This document shows positions 1 to 5,784 of a stretch of DNA of 7,113 nt, in pieces. The DNA is taken from positions 1 to 7,113 of the forward strand of contig CAJUSS010000162.1 of the NCBI GenBank assembly GCA_910588895.1. The letters are read 5' to 3'. The position numbers were made by a program, and so were the translations under genes. The notes below the pieces were generated by a model, which had not been told where the DNA came from, ran no database searches, and saw only the letters and a program-made list of their open reading frames with translations. This DNA comes from an uncultured Lachnospiraceae bacterium. Its GTDB lineage: Bacteria; Bacillota; Clostridia; Lachnospirales; Lachnospiraceae. Every line of letters starts with the position of its first letter. Position 1 is the first letter of the stretch.

Positions 1-968
1 GCCGCCACCTTGGCGATGGGATAGCCGGTGGCCTTGGAGGCCAGGGCCGAGGAACGGCTCACCCGGGGGTTCACCTCGATGACGCAGTACTCAAAGCTGG
101 CAGGATGGAGGGCATACTGGACATTGCAGCCCCCGGTGATACCAAGCTCGGTGATGATGTTCAGCGCCGAGGAACGGAGCATCTGGTACTCCTTATCCCC
201 CAGTGTCTGGGAGGGGGCCACCACGATGGAATCGCCGGTGTGGATCCCCACCGGGTCGATATTTTCCATATTGCAGACGGTGATCACATTGCCTGCGCCG
301 TCCCGCATCACCTCATACTCGATCTCCTTCCAGCCGGCGATGCACCGCTCAACCAGCACCTGTCCCACCCGGGATAAGCGGAGCCCGTTGGATAAGATCT
401 CGATCAGCTCCTCCTCCTCACGGGCGATCCCTCCGCCGCTGCCGCCTAAGGTGTAGGCCGGGCGCAGCACCACCGGATACCCGATCTGGCGGGCAAATGC
501 TTTTCCCTCCTGCAGATCCTCCACCACCTTGGAGGGCGCCACCGGCTCCCCGATCTTCTCCATGGCCGCCTTGAACTCCAGGCGGTCCTCCGCCCGCTTG
601 ATCGTCCGGGCCGTGGTGCCGATCAGCCGCACATGGTTGGCCTTTAAAAAGCCGCTCTCCTCCAGCTCCATGGCCAGATTAAGGCCTGCCTGTCCCCCAA
701 GCGTGGGCAGCACGCTGTCCGGCTTTTCCTTTATGATCAGCTGCTCCACCACCTCCGCGGTCAATGGCTCGATATAGACCTGATCCGCGATATCCTTATC
801 CGTCATGATCGTGGCGGGATTGGAGTTTAAGAGCACCACCTGGACCCCCTCCTCCTTTAAGGAACGGCAAGCCTGGGTCCCCGCATAGTCGAATTCCGCC
901 GCCTGTCCGATCACGATCGGACCAGATCCGATCACCAGCACTTTTTTGATCGTAAGATCTCTTGGCAT
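1..968 (-). CDS. carB: Carbamoyl-phosphate synthase large subunit, N-terminal part (runs off left edge)
   Basis: Large ATP-dependent subunit of carbamoyl-phosphate synthase; it uses ammonia from CarA, bicarbonate and two ATP to make carbamoyl phosphate for pyrimidine and arginine synthesis in the cytoplasm. About 322 codons are present of a protein usually near 1,070 residues, covering the first carboxyphosphate-forming half. Seen directly: the opening MPRDLTIKKVLVIGSGPIVI followed by GQAAEFDYAGTQAC (preATP-grasp domain), NSNPATIMTD, PTLGGQAGLNLA, and the ATP-grasp glycine-rich loop LGGSGGGIA near residues 173-181, then NPRVSRSSALASKATGYPIA at the window edge. The ATG at 968-966 overlaps the carA stop (TAATG), and GGAGG at 983-979 sits 10 nt upstream, so translation is probably coupled. 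No frameshift is seen. It is cut by the window, not truncated biologically. Confidence 0.97.
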   Translation of the reverse strand, partial: MPRDLTIKKVLVIGSGPIVIGQAAEFDYAGTQACRSLKEEGVQVVLLNSNPATIMTDKDIADQVYIEPLTAEVVEQLIIKEKPDSVLPTLGGQAGLNLAMELEESGFLKANHVRLIGTTARTIKRAEDRLEFKAAMEKIGEPVAPSKVVEDLQEGKAFARQIGYPVVLRPAYTLGGSGGGIAREEEELIEILSNGLRLSRVGQVLVERCIAGWKEIEYEVMRDGAGNVITVCNMENIDPVGIHTGDSIVVAPSQTLGDKEYQMLRSSALNIITELGITGGCNVQYALHPASFEYCVIEVNPRVSRSSALASKATGYPIAKVA

Positions 969-2041
969 TATCTCTCCACCTCCATCATTTTTAAGAACCG
1001 GTCAAACAGGTAGCCGGAGTCCAAAGGCCCCGGGCAGGCTTCCGGATGATACTGTACCGTAAAGATCTTTTTTCCCTTATACCGAAGGCCCTCGTTGGTG
1101 CCGTCATTTACATTGACAAAGGCAGGCTCTGCCACCTCCGGGTCTAAGCTTTCTGTATCCACCGCATAACCGTGGTTCTGGGAGGAGATGTAGACCCTGC
1201 CCGTGTCTAAGTCCCGGACCGGATGGTTCCCTCCCCTGTGGCCGTACTTCAGCTTGTAGGTGGACGCGCCCGTGGCCAGGGCCATCAGCTGGTGCCCCAG
1301 ACAGATCGCAAAGATCGGCACATCCGACTGATAGAGCTTTTTGATCTCTTCGATGATCTTTACATTCTCCGCCGGATCCCCCGGGCCGTTGCTGAGCATG
1401 ATCCCGTCCGGCCCTTCGGCCAAGATCTCCTCCGCCTTCGTATCCGCCGGGTAGACCGTTACCTGACAGCCTCTCTCATGGAGGGAACGGGCGATGTTCT
1501 GCTTCGCCCCCAGATCCAAAAGAGCCACCCTTTTCCCTGCACCCGGCAGCACATACCGCTCTTTTGTGGAGGCCGCCATCACCACGTCTTTGACCTGATA
1601 GGCCTTCATCCGGGATATGGGCTCGTCAAGATCGGCATAGATCTTGGTCGTGATCATGCCGTTCATGGTCCCTTTTTCTCTTAGTCTCTTTGTCAGGGAT
1701 CTTGTATCGATACCGCAGATACCGGGAATGTCGTGTTCTTGCAAGAAATGCTGGATAGTATCCTCGCTTCTGAAATTGCTGGGGATCCTGGAGAGTTCAT
1801 GGACGATGTAGCCGTCTGGCCAAGGCTTTAGAGATTCCATATCTTCATAAGAGATGCCGTAATTTCCGATCAAAGGGTACGTCATCACTACGGCTTGTCC
1901 GGCGTAGGATGGATCGGTCAGGACTTCCAGATAGCCGGTCATCGAGGTGTTAAAAACGATCTCGCTGATGGCCTCCCTGGCAGAACCGATACTGGTGCCC
2001 GTAAAAATGGTCCCATCTTCCAGTATAAGGTATGCTTTCAT
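968..2041 (-). CDS. carA: Carbamoyl-phosphate synthase small subunit (glutamine amidotransferase)
   Basis: Glutamine-hydrolysing subunit that feeds ammonia to CarB. It has 357 residues, the normal family length. The N-terminal CPSase_sm_chain domain spans about residues 1-135 (MKAYLILEDGTIFTG, SEIVFNTSMTGYLEVLTDPS, GICGIDTRSLTKRLREKG). The class I glutamine amidotransferase domain spans about 170-352: SNGPGDP at 217-223, the nucleophile elbow AICLGHQ with Cys247, SSQNHGYAV at 287-294, and QYHPEA with His332 and Glu334 completing the triad. The ATG at 2041 is preceded by AAAGGA at 2060-2055 with a somewhat long spacing. It is the first gene of carA-carB, with a near-consensus promoter about 90 nt upstream. 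No other pyrimidine or arginine genes are in view, so the downstream pathway assignment cannot be refined. Confidence 0.98.
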   Translation of the reverse strand: MKAYLILEDGTIFTGTSIGSAREAISEIVFNTSMTGYLEVLTDPSYAGQAVVMTYPLIGNYGISYEDMESLKPWPDGYIVHELSRIPSNFRSEDTIQHFLQEHDIPGICGIDTRSLTKRLREKGTMNGMITTKIYADLDEPISRMKAYQVKDVVMAASTKERYVLPGAGKRVALLDLGAKQNIARSLHERGCQVTVYPADTKAEEILAEGPDGIMLSNGPGDPAENVKIIEEIKKLYQSDVPIFAICLGHQLMALATGASTYKLKYGHRGGNHPVRDLDTGRVYISSQNHGYAVDTESLDPEVAEPAFVNVNDGTNEGLRYKGKKIFTVQYHPEACPGPLDSGYLFDRFLKMMEVER

Positions 2042-2130
2042 GTACGGTACCTGTCCTTTCTTCTATCATGTAGATACACTTAGACATCCAGGCTGCGGAG
2101 CACGCCCTCCGATCGGCCCAAATTTTTAAG

Positions 2131-2159
2131 ATTATATATTATTTCCTATCCTTTTTCAA
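2131..2159 (-). promoter_or_regulatory. Sigma-A-type promoter of carAB
   Basis: On the minus strand a -35 TTGAAA (2159-2154) and a -10 TATAAT (2136-2131) are separated by exactly 17 bp. Transcription would start near 2124, giving a leader of about 83 nt before carA. That leader contains a small hairpin (CGGAG/CTCCG around a GGCGTG loop, about 2117-2102), but I see no terminator with a U-run and no sequence resembling a PyrR-binding loop, so attenuation is not supported by eye. Confidence 0.85.
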
Positions 2160-2285
2160 CCGGTTTTTTGCACAAATATTTTTTCCTAATATTCTTAAGT
2201 CTCCTTGACCGCCGTGATAAAAGCCATGCATCAAGGACCCGTCCCTCTGCTTATACTATAGAGACTGCTAAAACAGGAGCACTTT

Positions 2286-3596
2286 ATGATCCCACTTTTT
2301 CACACACTGGAGACGCCGCCTCCCGCCGCCCCGGGGCCGTCTGACTTATCCCTCGTGAACCGTGGCCTTCTCCAGGTCCATGTCGTATCGATCCAGAACA
2401 GCTTTCCGGTCCAGAACGCCAAGGTCACGATCAAGGGACCGGGGGCGGACGGAAAGATCGTAGAGCAGCTGGACACCAACAGCTCCGGACAGACCGAGGA
2501 GGTCTCCCTGGCCGCGCCGCCGGAGAGCATCAGCTTAGACCCGGAGGCCGCCTTGGAGGAACGGCCCTATGCCGAGTACGATCTGGAGATCTCTGCCCCC
2601 GGCTTCGAGCCCTTGACCATCAACGGAACGGAGATCCTCTCCGGCTCTACCGCGCTCCAGACCGCCGCCATGACCCCGTCCGGGACCGACGGAAGGGAGA
2701 CGGAGACGATCGATATCCCGGACCATACCCTCTACGGGTCCTTCCCGCCAAAGATCGCTGAGCCGGAGATCAAGCCGGTATCGGAGAGCGGGGAGATCGT
2801 CCTCAGCCGGGTGGTGGTGCCTGAGACGATCGTCGTCCACGACGGGGTCCCCACCGACCGGTCTGCCAAGGATTACTATGTGCCTTACCGGGACTATATC
2901 AAGAATGTGGCCTCCAGCGAGATCTATTCCACCTGGCCGGAGGCCACCATCTTAGCCAATGTGCTGGCGATCATGTCCTTCACCATGAACCGGGTATACA
3001 CGGAATTTTACCGGAACCAGGGCTACGATTTCACGATCACCTCCTCCACGGCCTTTGATCATAAATGGATCTACGGCCGCAATATCTTCCAGAGCATCAG
3101 CCTCATCGTGGATGAGGTCTTTGACAATTACTTATCCCGCCCGGAGGTGCGCCAGCCGATCCTGACCCAGTACTGCGACGGGAACCGGGTCCAATGCCCC
3201 GGCTGGATGACCCAGTGGGGATCCTGTGCCCTGGGAGAGGAAGGCTACAGCGCCATCCAGATCCTCCGCCATTTTTACGGCGATTCCATCTACATCAATA
3301 CGGCGGAGCAGATCTCCGGCATCCCTGCCTCCTGGCCCGGGACAGAGCTCACTTTAGGGTCCTCCGGCGCCAAGGTCCGGCAGATCCAGGAACAGCTGGA
3401 TGCCATCGCGACTGTCTACGCCTCGATCCCACGAGTGTCCCCCGACGGCATTTATGGCCCGGCCACGCAGAGGTCCGTGGCTGCCTTCCAGTCAATCTTT
3501 GGGCTTCCGGAGACCGGGAACATCGACTTCAGGACCTGGTACAGGATCTCCCATATCTATGTCAGCGTGACCAGGATCGCGGAGCTGAACGGGTAG
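2286..3596 (+). CDS. sleC: SleC-like spore cortex-lytic enzyme (SpoIID-like domain plus peptidoglycan-binding domain)
   Basis: 436 residues. Order of parts: a proline-rich start without a signal peptide (1-27); a beta-sandwich, carboxypeptidase-regulatory-like region (about 28-130; LLQVHVVSIQNSFPVQNAKV, then TNSSGQTEEVSLAAPPESI); a linker; a SpoIID/LytB-like domain (about 198-335) with YRDYIKNVASSEIYSTWPEA, MSFTMNRVYTEFYR, TSSTAFDHKWIYGR and TQYCDG; and a C-terminal PG_binding_1 domain (about 355-425: LGSSGAKVRQIQEQL, DGIYGPATQRSVAAFQ). From my knowledge of the family, this order matches clostridial SleC, a lytic transglycosylase made as a zymogen, processed by Csp proteases and used in germination. 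Glu212 (in SSEIYS) aligns with the catalytic Glu of SpoIID by inference. Start: ATG with AGGAG at 2275-2279, 6 nt spacing. A TATACT -10-like element lies at 2252-2257 without a good -35, which would suit a sporulation sigma factor but does not prove one. No csp protease genes are adjacent. A SleC paralogue with another spore-wall role is the main alternative. Confidence 0.83.
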   Translation: MIPLFHTLETPPPAAPGPSDLSLVNRGLLQVHVVSIQNSFPVQNAKVTIKGPGADGKIVEQLDTNSSGQTEEVSLAAPPESISLDPEAALEERPYAEYDLEISAPGFEPLTINGTEILSGSTALQTAAMTPSGTDGRETETIDIPDHTLYGSFPPKIAEPEIKPVSESGEIVLSRVVVPETIVVHDGVPTDRSAKDYYVPYRDYIKNVASSEIYSTWPEATILANVLAIMSFTMNRVYTEFYRNQGYDFTITSSTAFDHKWIYGRNIFQSISLIVDEVFDNYLSRPEVRQPILTQYCDGNRVQCPGWMTQWGSCALGEEGYSAIQILRHFYGDSIYINTAEQISGIPASWPGTELTLGSSGAKVRQIQEQLDAIATVYASIPRVSPDGIYGPATQRSVAAFQSIFGLPETGNIDFRTWYRISHIYVSVTRIAELNG

Positions 3597-3605
3597 GCGA
3601 AAGCA

Positions 3606-3650
3606 AAAAGACCCTCCTGCAGCGCAGTGCTGCGGGAAGGTCTCTGTATC
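3606..3650. terminator. Shared intrinsic terminator between sleC and the galactokinase gene
   Basis: The hairpin has arms at 3609-3623 and 3629-3643 (14 of 15 positions pair, counting one G-U) with loop GCAGT. On the minus strand it is followed directly by TTTTTGCTTT, a good U-run ending the galactokinase transcript 37 nt past its stop. On the plus strand the tail is only CTGTATCTTTCTAT, so it is a weaker terminator for sleC. Confidence 0.88.
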
Positions 3651-3679
3651 TTTCTATATCGCGGGCGTACGGAGGTCTC

Positions 3680-4969
3680 CTATACAAGCTCGTTCCAGCA
3701 CACCGCGCCATAAGGACGGATGCTCATCTTATAGGCACAGCCCTCGCCCAAGGCTTTTTCCATATAGCTGATGTACGCCTCTACCAGGTCATTAGGCAGC
3801 ATAGCCATGATCACTCCGGCGAAGCCGCCGCCGTGGATCCGGCAGGCGCCGCGCTTTTTCTCATCGATGAACAGCTCGGTGAGTGCCAGAGCTACACTGA
3901 TGCCCTGCTCCTGGTAACTAGAATTGGTATAGCAGTTCTGGAGCCATTTCCAGGAGGAATTGCCGGAGGCTGTGATCAGGGAAAGGAAATCCTCAAACCG
4001 TCCTTCCTTCAAGGCGGCCACCTCTCCATCTACCTTCTTGTTCTCCTCAAAGAAGTGGAGCGCACGCATAACGGAACGGTCCCCCGCCTGCTCCCGGACT
4101 GCCTTTAAGTTCTCTAAGACCTCCTCCTCGCGCACCTCTGCCAGAACGCTCTTTCCGAAATACCCGGCCACCTTCTTCATCTCCTCCGGGATCGAGGAAT
4201 AATCGGCGCTTAAGTCCGCGTGTCCCTTTCCGGTCTGGACGATGATCAGGCTGTGCCCGGCGGAGGCAAAGTCAAAGTCGATCTTCTCCACCACCGGGGC
4301 AGACGGATCCTTAAAATCGATCGTGATCAGGCCGCCTGCCGCGCAGGCCATCTGGTCCAGCAGGCCGGACGCCTTATCCCAATAATGGTTCTCAGCATAT
4401 TTCCCTACATGGGAATAAGCCACCGTATCCAGCTTGCCTTCATTGAAAAAGGTATTTAGCATAGCGCAGAGCAGCATCTCATAAGACGCAGAAGAGCTGA
4501 CGCCTGCCGCGCTGATCACATTGCTGGTGATGTAGGCGTCGAACCCGCCCACCTTGTACCCGGCGTCTAAAAAGCCTTTCAGCAGGCCCTTGGTCAGATC
4601 CAGCGTGCCGGCCTTCTTCGGACTGGGCGCCAGATCGTCTAAGTCGATCACCAGATCCTGATCGTAGGTCTCGCTGAGGATGTGTACCTTCCGGCTGTCA
4701 TTCTTTGCAGCCGCTCCCACACAATCTAAGTTGATGCTCCCGGCCAATACCTTTCCGTGGTTATGGTCGGTGTGGTTCCCGCTGATCTCCGTGCGCCCCG
4801 GGGACGTGAACAGCAGCAGATCCTGATCCCCAAAGGTCTTCTCAAAGCCCTCCACCACTTTCCCGTACCTGGCGATGGCCTCCGCTTCCCGGCCAGGCCC
4901 ATAGAGGGTCGCCATCAGCTTCTTGCTCTCATTATTTTCCAAAAACTGTAAGGTCTCTTGTACTTTCAT
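3680..4969 (-). CDS. galK: Galactokinase-family GHMP sugar kinase
   Basis: 429 residues, slightly longer than typical galactokinases (about 380-400), with the extra length mainly at the N-terminus. Canonical galactokinase would convert galactose plus ATP to galactose 1-phosphate. Motifs seen: sugar-binding signature PGRTEISGNHTDHNHG at 57-72; GHMP ATP-binding loop VISAAGVSSSASYE at 151-164; SGLLDQ at 201-206 with the likely catalytic base Asp205; DYSSIPEEM at 256-264, where Tyr257 aligns with the galactose-contacting Tyr; C-terminal glycine motif IHGGGFAG at 378-385. Start: ATG with AGGAG at 4981-4977, 7 nt spacing. It is monocistronic by context, with its own promoter and terminator. Odd point: the canonical GEHTDY signature reads GNHTDH, losing the Glu that contacts the sugar 6-hydroxyl in characterised galactokinases, and no galT, galE or sugar transporter is nearby. 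Family membership is secure; galactose as substrate is not, and the symbol is provisional. Confidence 0.82.
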   Translation of the reverse strand: MKVQETLQFLENNESKKLMATLYGPGREAEAIARYGKVVEGFEKTFGDQDLLLFTSPGRTEISGNHTDHNHGKVLAGSINLDCVGAAAKNDSRKVHILSETYDQDLVIDLDDLAPSPKKAGTLDLTKGLLKGFLDAGYKVGGFDAYITSNVISAAGVSSSASYEMLLCAMLNTFFNEGKLDTVAYSHVGKYAENHYWDKASGLLDQMACAAGGLITIDFKDPSAPVVEKIDFDFASAGHSLIIVQTGKGHADLSADYSSIPEEMKKVAGYFGKSVLAEVREEEVLENLKAVREQAGDRSVMRALHFFEENKKVDGEVAALKEGRFEDFLSLITASGNSSWKWLQNCYTNSSYQEQGISVALALTELFIDEKKRGACRIHGGGFAGVIMAMLPNDLVEAYISYMEKALGEGCAYKMSIRPYGAVCWNELV

Positions 4970-5002
4970 CGCTCTTCTCCTTTTCCCAAACAGATTGTCT
5001 TT

Positions 5003-5031
5003 AGTATAACAAAAATCTGGCCATCCAACAA
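5003..5031 (-). promoter_or_regulatory. Promoter of the galactokinase-family gene
   Basis: On the minus strand a -35 TTGTTG (5031-5026), a 17-bp spacer and a -10 TATACT (5008-5003) with an extended -10 TG one base upstream. The start would be about 28 nt before the ATG at 4969. The -35 lies inside one arm of the 9-bp inverted repeat at 5023-5068, which suggests repressor control. Confidence 0.75.
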
Positions 5032-5068
5032 TAGGATATTCTTCGTATATGCTCTACATTTGTTGGAT
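5023..5068. repeat. Perfect 9-bp inverted repeat flanking the galactokinase promoter (candidate operator pair)
   Basis: ATCCAACAA at 5023-5031 and its exact reverse complement TTGTTGGAT at 5060-5068, separated by 28 bp; arm centres are 37 bp apart. The first arm covers the -35 element of the minus-strand promoter and the second lies about 35 bp further upstream. There is no U-run after it, and it lies outside the predicted transcript, so a protein-binding role is more likely than an RNA hairpin. Confidence 0.55.
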
Positions 5069-5097
5069 ATCCTCCTGTTCCCCCACAAAAATATCGT

Positions 5098-5126
5098 TTG
5101 TTTTTTTCCGTGCTTTATGCTATCCT
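5098..5126 (+). promoter_or_regulatory. Probable promoter of the DtxR-family gene
   Basis: TTGTTT (5098-5103), a 17-bp spacer and TATCCT (5121-5126). Transcription from here would give a leader of roughly 90 nt ahead of the TTG start at 5225. The -35 is moderate and the -10 differs from consensus at two positions, so this is a good but unproven candidate. Confidence 0.55.
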
Positions 5127-5224
5127 AATCATTGAGAAGCATACCGATATCTTACCATGAACGTCCGCCGCCGGATAAGCGGTTAGTCTGAGATCACGGT
5201 ATCACCAGGTTAGGAGAAAAACGA

Positions 5225-5596
5225 TTGAAGATACAAGAATCTGCTGAAAATTATCTGGAGACTATATTGATGATCAGTGAGCGGAAGCCCCAGGTCCGCT
5301 CGATCGACATCGTCAACGAGCTGGAGTTTTCCAAGCCCAGCGTGAGCGTAGCCATGAAAAACCTGCGGGAGAACGGCTACATCCTGATGGATAAGGACGG
5401 CTACATCACCTTGACTGAGGCCGGACAAAAGATCGCGGAGACCATGTATGAGCGGCATAAATTCCTCTCCAGATGGCTGATCCAGCTGGGCGTGGATGAC
5501 AAGACCGCGGTATCCGACGCCTGCCGGATCGAGCATGTCATCAGTGCCGTCAGCTTCGAGGCGATCAAGCAGTATGTAGAAAAGGATGCCCGGTGA
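5225..5596 (+). CDS. DtxR/MntR-family metal-dependent transcriptional regulator
   Basis: 123 residues, the short MntR-like form lacking the C-terminal SH3-like domain of DtxR. Residues 1-62 form the winged helix: KIQESAENYLETILMISERK, then VRSIDIVNELEFSKPSVSVA with the recognition helix around 36-48, and the wing at DKDGYITLTEAG. Residues about 65-120 form the dimerisation and metal-binding helices (YERHKFLSRWLIQLGV, DACRIEHVIS). Metal ligands inferred by alignment to MntR and DtxR: Asn9, Glu12, His78, Cys100, Glu103 and His104. The Cys position resembles DtxR rather than the Glu of MntR, so the metal cannot be assigned by eye. Start: TTG at 5225 chosen because AGGAG at 5212-5216 is 8 nt upstream and the family's N-terminal helix begins there; no upstream ATG fits. 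No metal transporter gene is adjacent. Confidence 0.92.
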   Translation: MKIQESAENYLETILMISERKPQVRSIDIVNELEFSKPSVSVAMKNLRENGYILMDKDGYITLTEAGQKIAETMYERHKFLSRWLIQLGVDDKTAVSDACRIEHVISAVSFEAIKQYVEKDAR

Positions 5597-5604
5597 GATC
5601 CTTT
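5581..5604. terminator. Short hairpin between convergent genes, overlapping the dtxR-family stop codon
   Basis: AAAGGAT at 5581-5587 and ATCCTTT at 5598-5604 form a 7-bp stem around a 10-nt loop. On the minus strand the 3' arm runs into TTTTCT, consistent with weak termination of the YitT/small-ORF transcript; on the plus strand no U-run follows. The stem is A/T-rich and short, so it is only a candidate. Confidence 0.4.
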
Positions 5605-5622
5605 AATAAGCAGCTCTCCTGA

Positions 5623-5772
5623 CTACCATCCGCGGGAGAGCCGCATCGGCCTCATCTCGCTGATGGTGGTCCGCAGCGGCAGCTCTCTTTTCCCGTTGAT
5701 ATCCCAGAAACAGACGGGATATCTCTGACATCCCTGATCCTCTTTCTCTTCTTTCAGATCCATGATCCCCAT
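5623..5772 (-). CDS. Candidate small protein, 49 codons, unknown function
   Basis: An open frame that begins 12 nt after the YitT stop and ends in TAG at 5625-5623. The product starts MGIMDLKEEKEDQGCQRYPV, with a charged N-terminus, two Cys (15 and 21), then CFWDINGKRELPLRT and a basic tail ending RLSRGW. There is no signal peptide or membrane segment. Codons follow the usage of the neighbours (CTG, ATC, ACC, AGC, GAG), which favours real coding. The ribosome site is weak: GGTGA lies 12 nt upstream of the first ATG (5772), and a second ATG at 5763 is possible; coupling to the YitT gene would explain this. A perfect 8-bp inverted repeat (GATATCCC/GGGATATC, 5698-5723) lies inside it. I do not recognise the family. 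It could instead be a non-coding 3' region or a relic. Confidence 0.42.
   Translation of the reverse strand: MGIMDLKEEKEDQGCQRYPVCFWDINGKRELPLRTTISEMRPMRLSRGW
5698..5723. repeat. Perfect 8-bp inverted repeat inside the small ORF
   Basis: GATATCCC at 5698-5705 and GGGATATC at 5716-5723 with a 10-nt spacer. No U-run follows on either strand, so it is not an intrinsic terminator. It may be an RNA hairpin in the 3' region of the YitT transcript or a chance feature of the codons. Confidence 0.4.
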
Positions 5773-5784
5773 GGGACACTTTGA

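Noticed and set aside
28..777. Plus-strand open frames of 82-142 codons opposite carB
   Set aside because: They lie fully antisense to conserved carB coding sequence and have no ribosome sites; the G/C-ending codons of carB explain the lack of stops.
2042..2124. Possible PyrR-type attenuator in the carA leader
   Set aside because: Only a 5-bp hairpin is visible; there is no U-run terminator, no competing antiterminator and no PyrR-loop-like sequence.
3194..4108. A 304-codon open frame on the plus strand spanning the end of sleC and the 3' half of the galactokinase gene
   Set aside because: It overlaps two well-supported genes in other frames, crosses their shared terminator, and its product is Arg/Leu/Pro-rich shadow sequence without a recognisable domain or ribosome site.
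5181..5213. Repeated GGTTAG (5181-5186 and 5208-5213) as a possible DtxR-type autoregulatory site
   Set aside because: The copies are direct, not palindromic, and the second overlaps the ribosome binding site; the match to a DtxR box half is too short to support.
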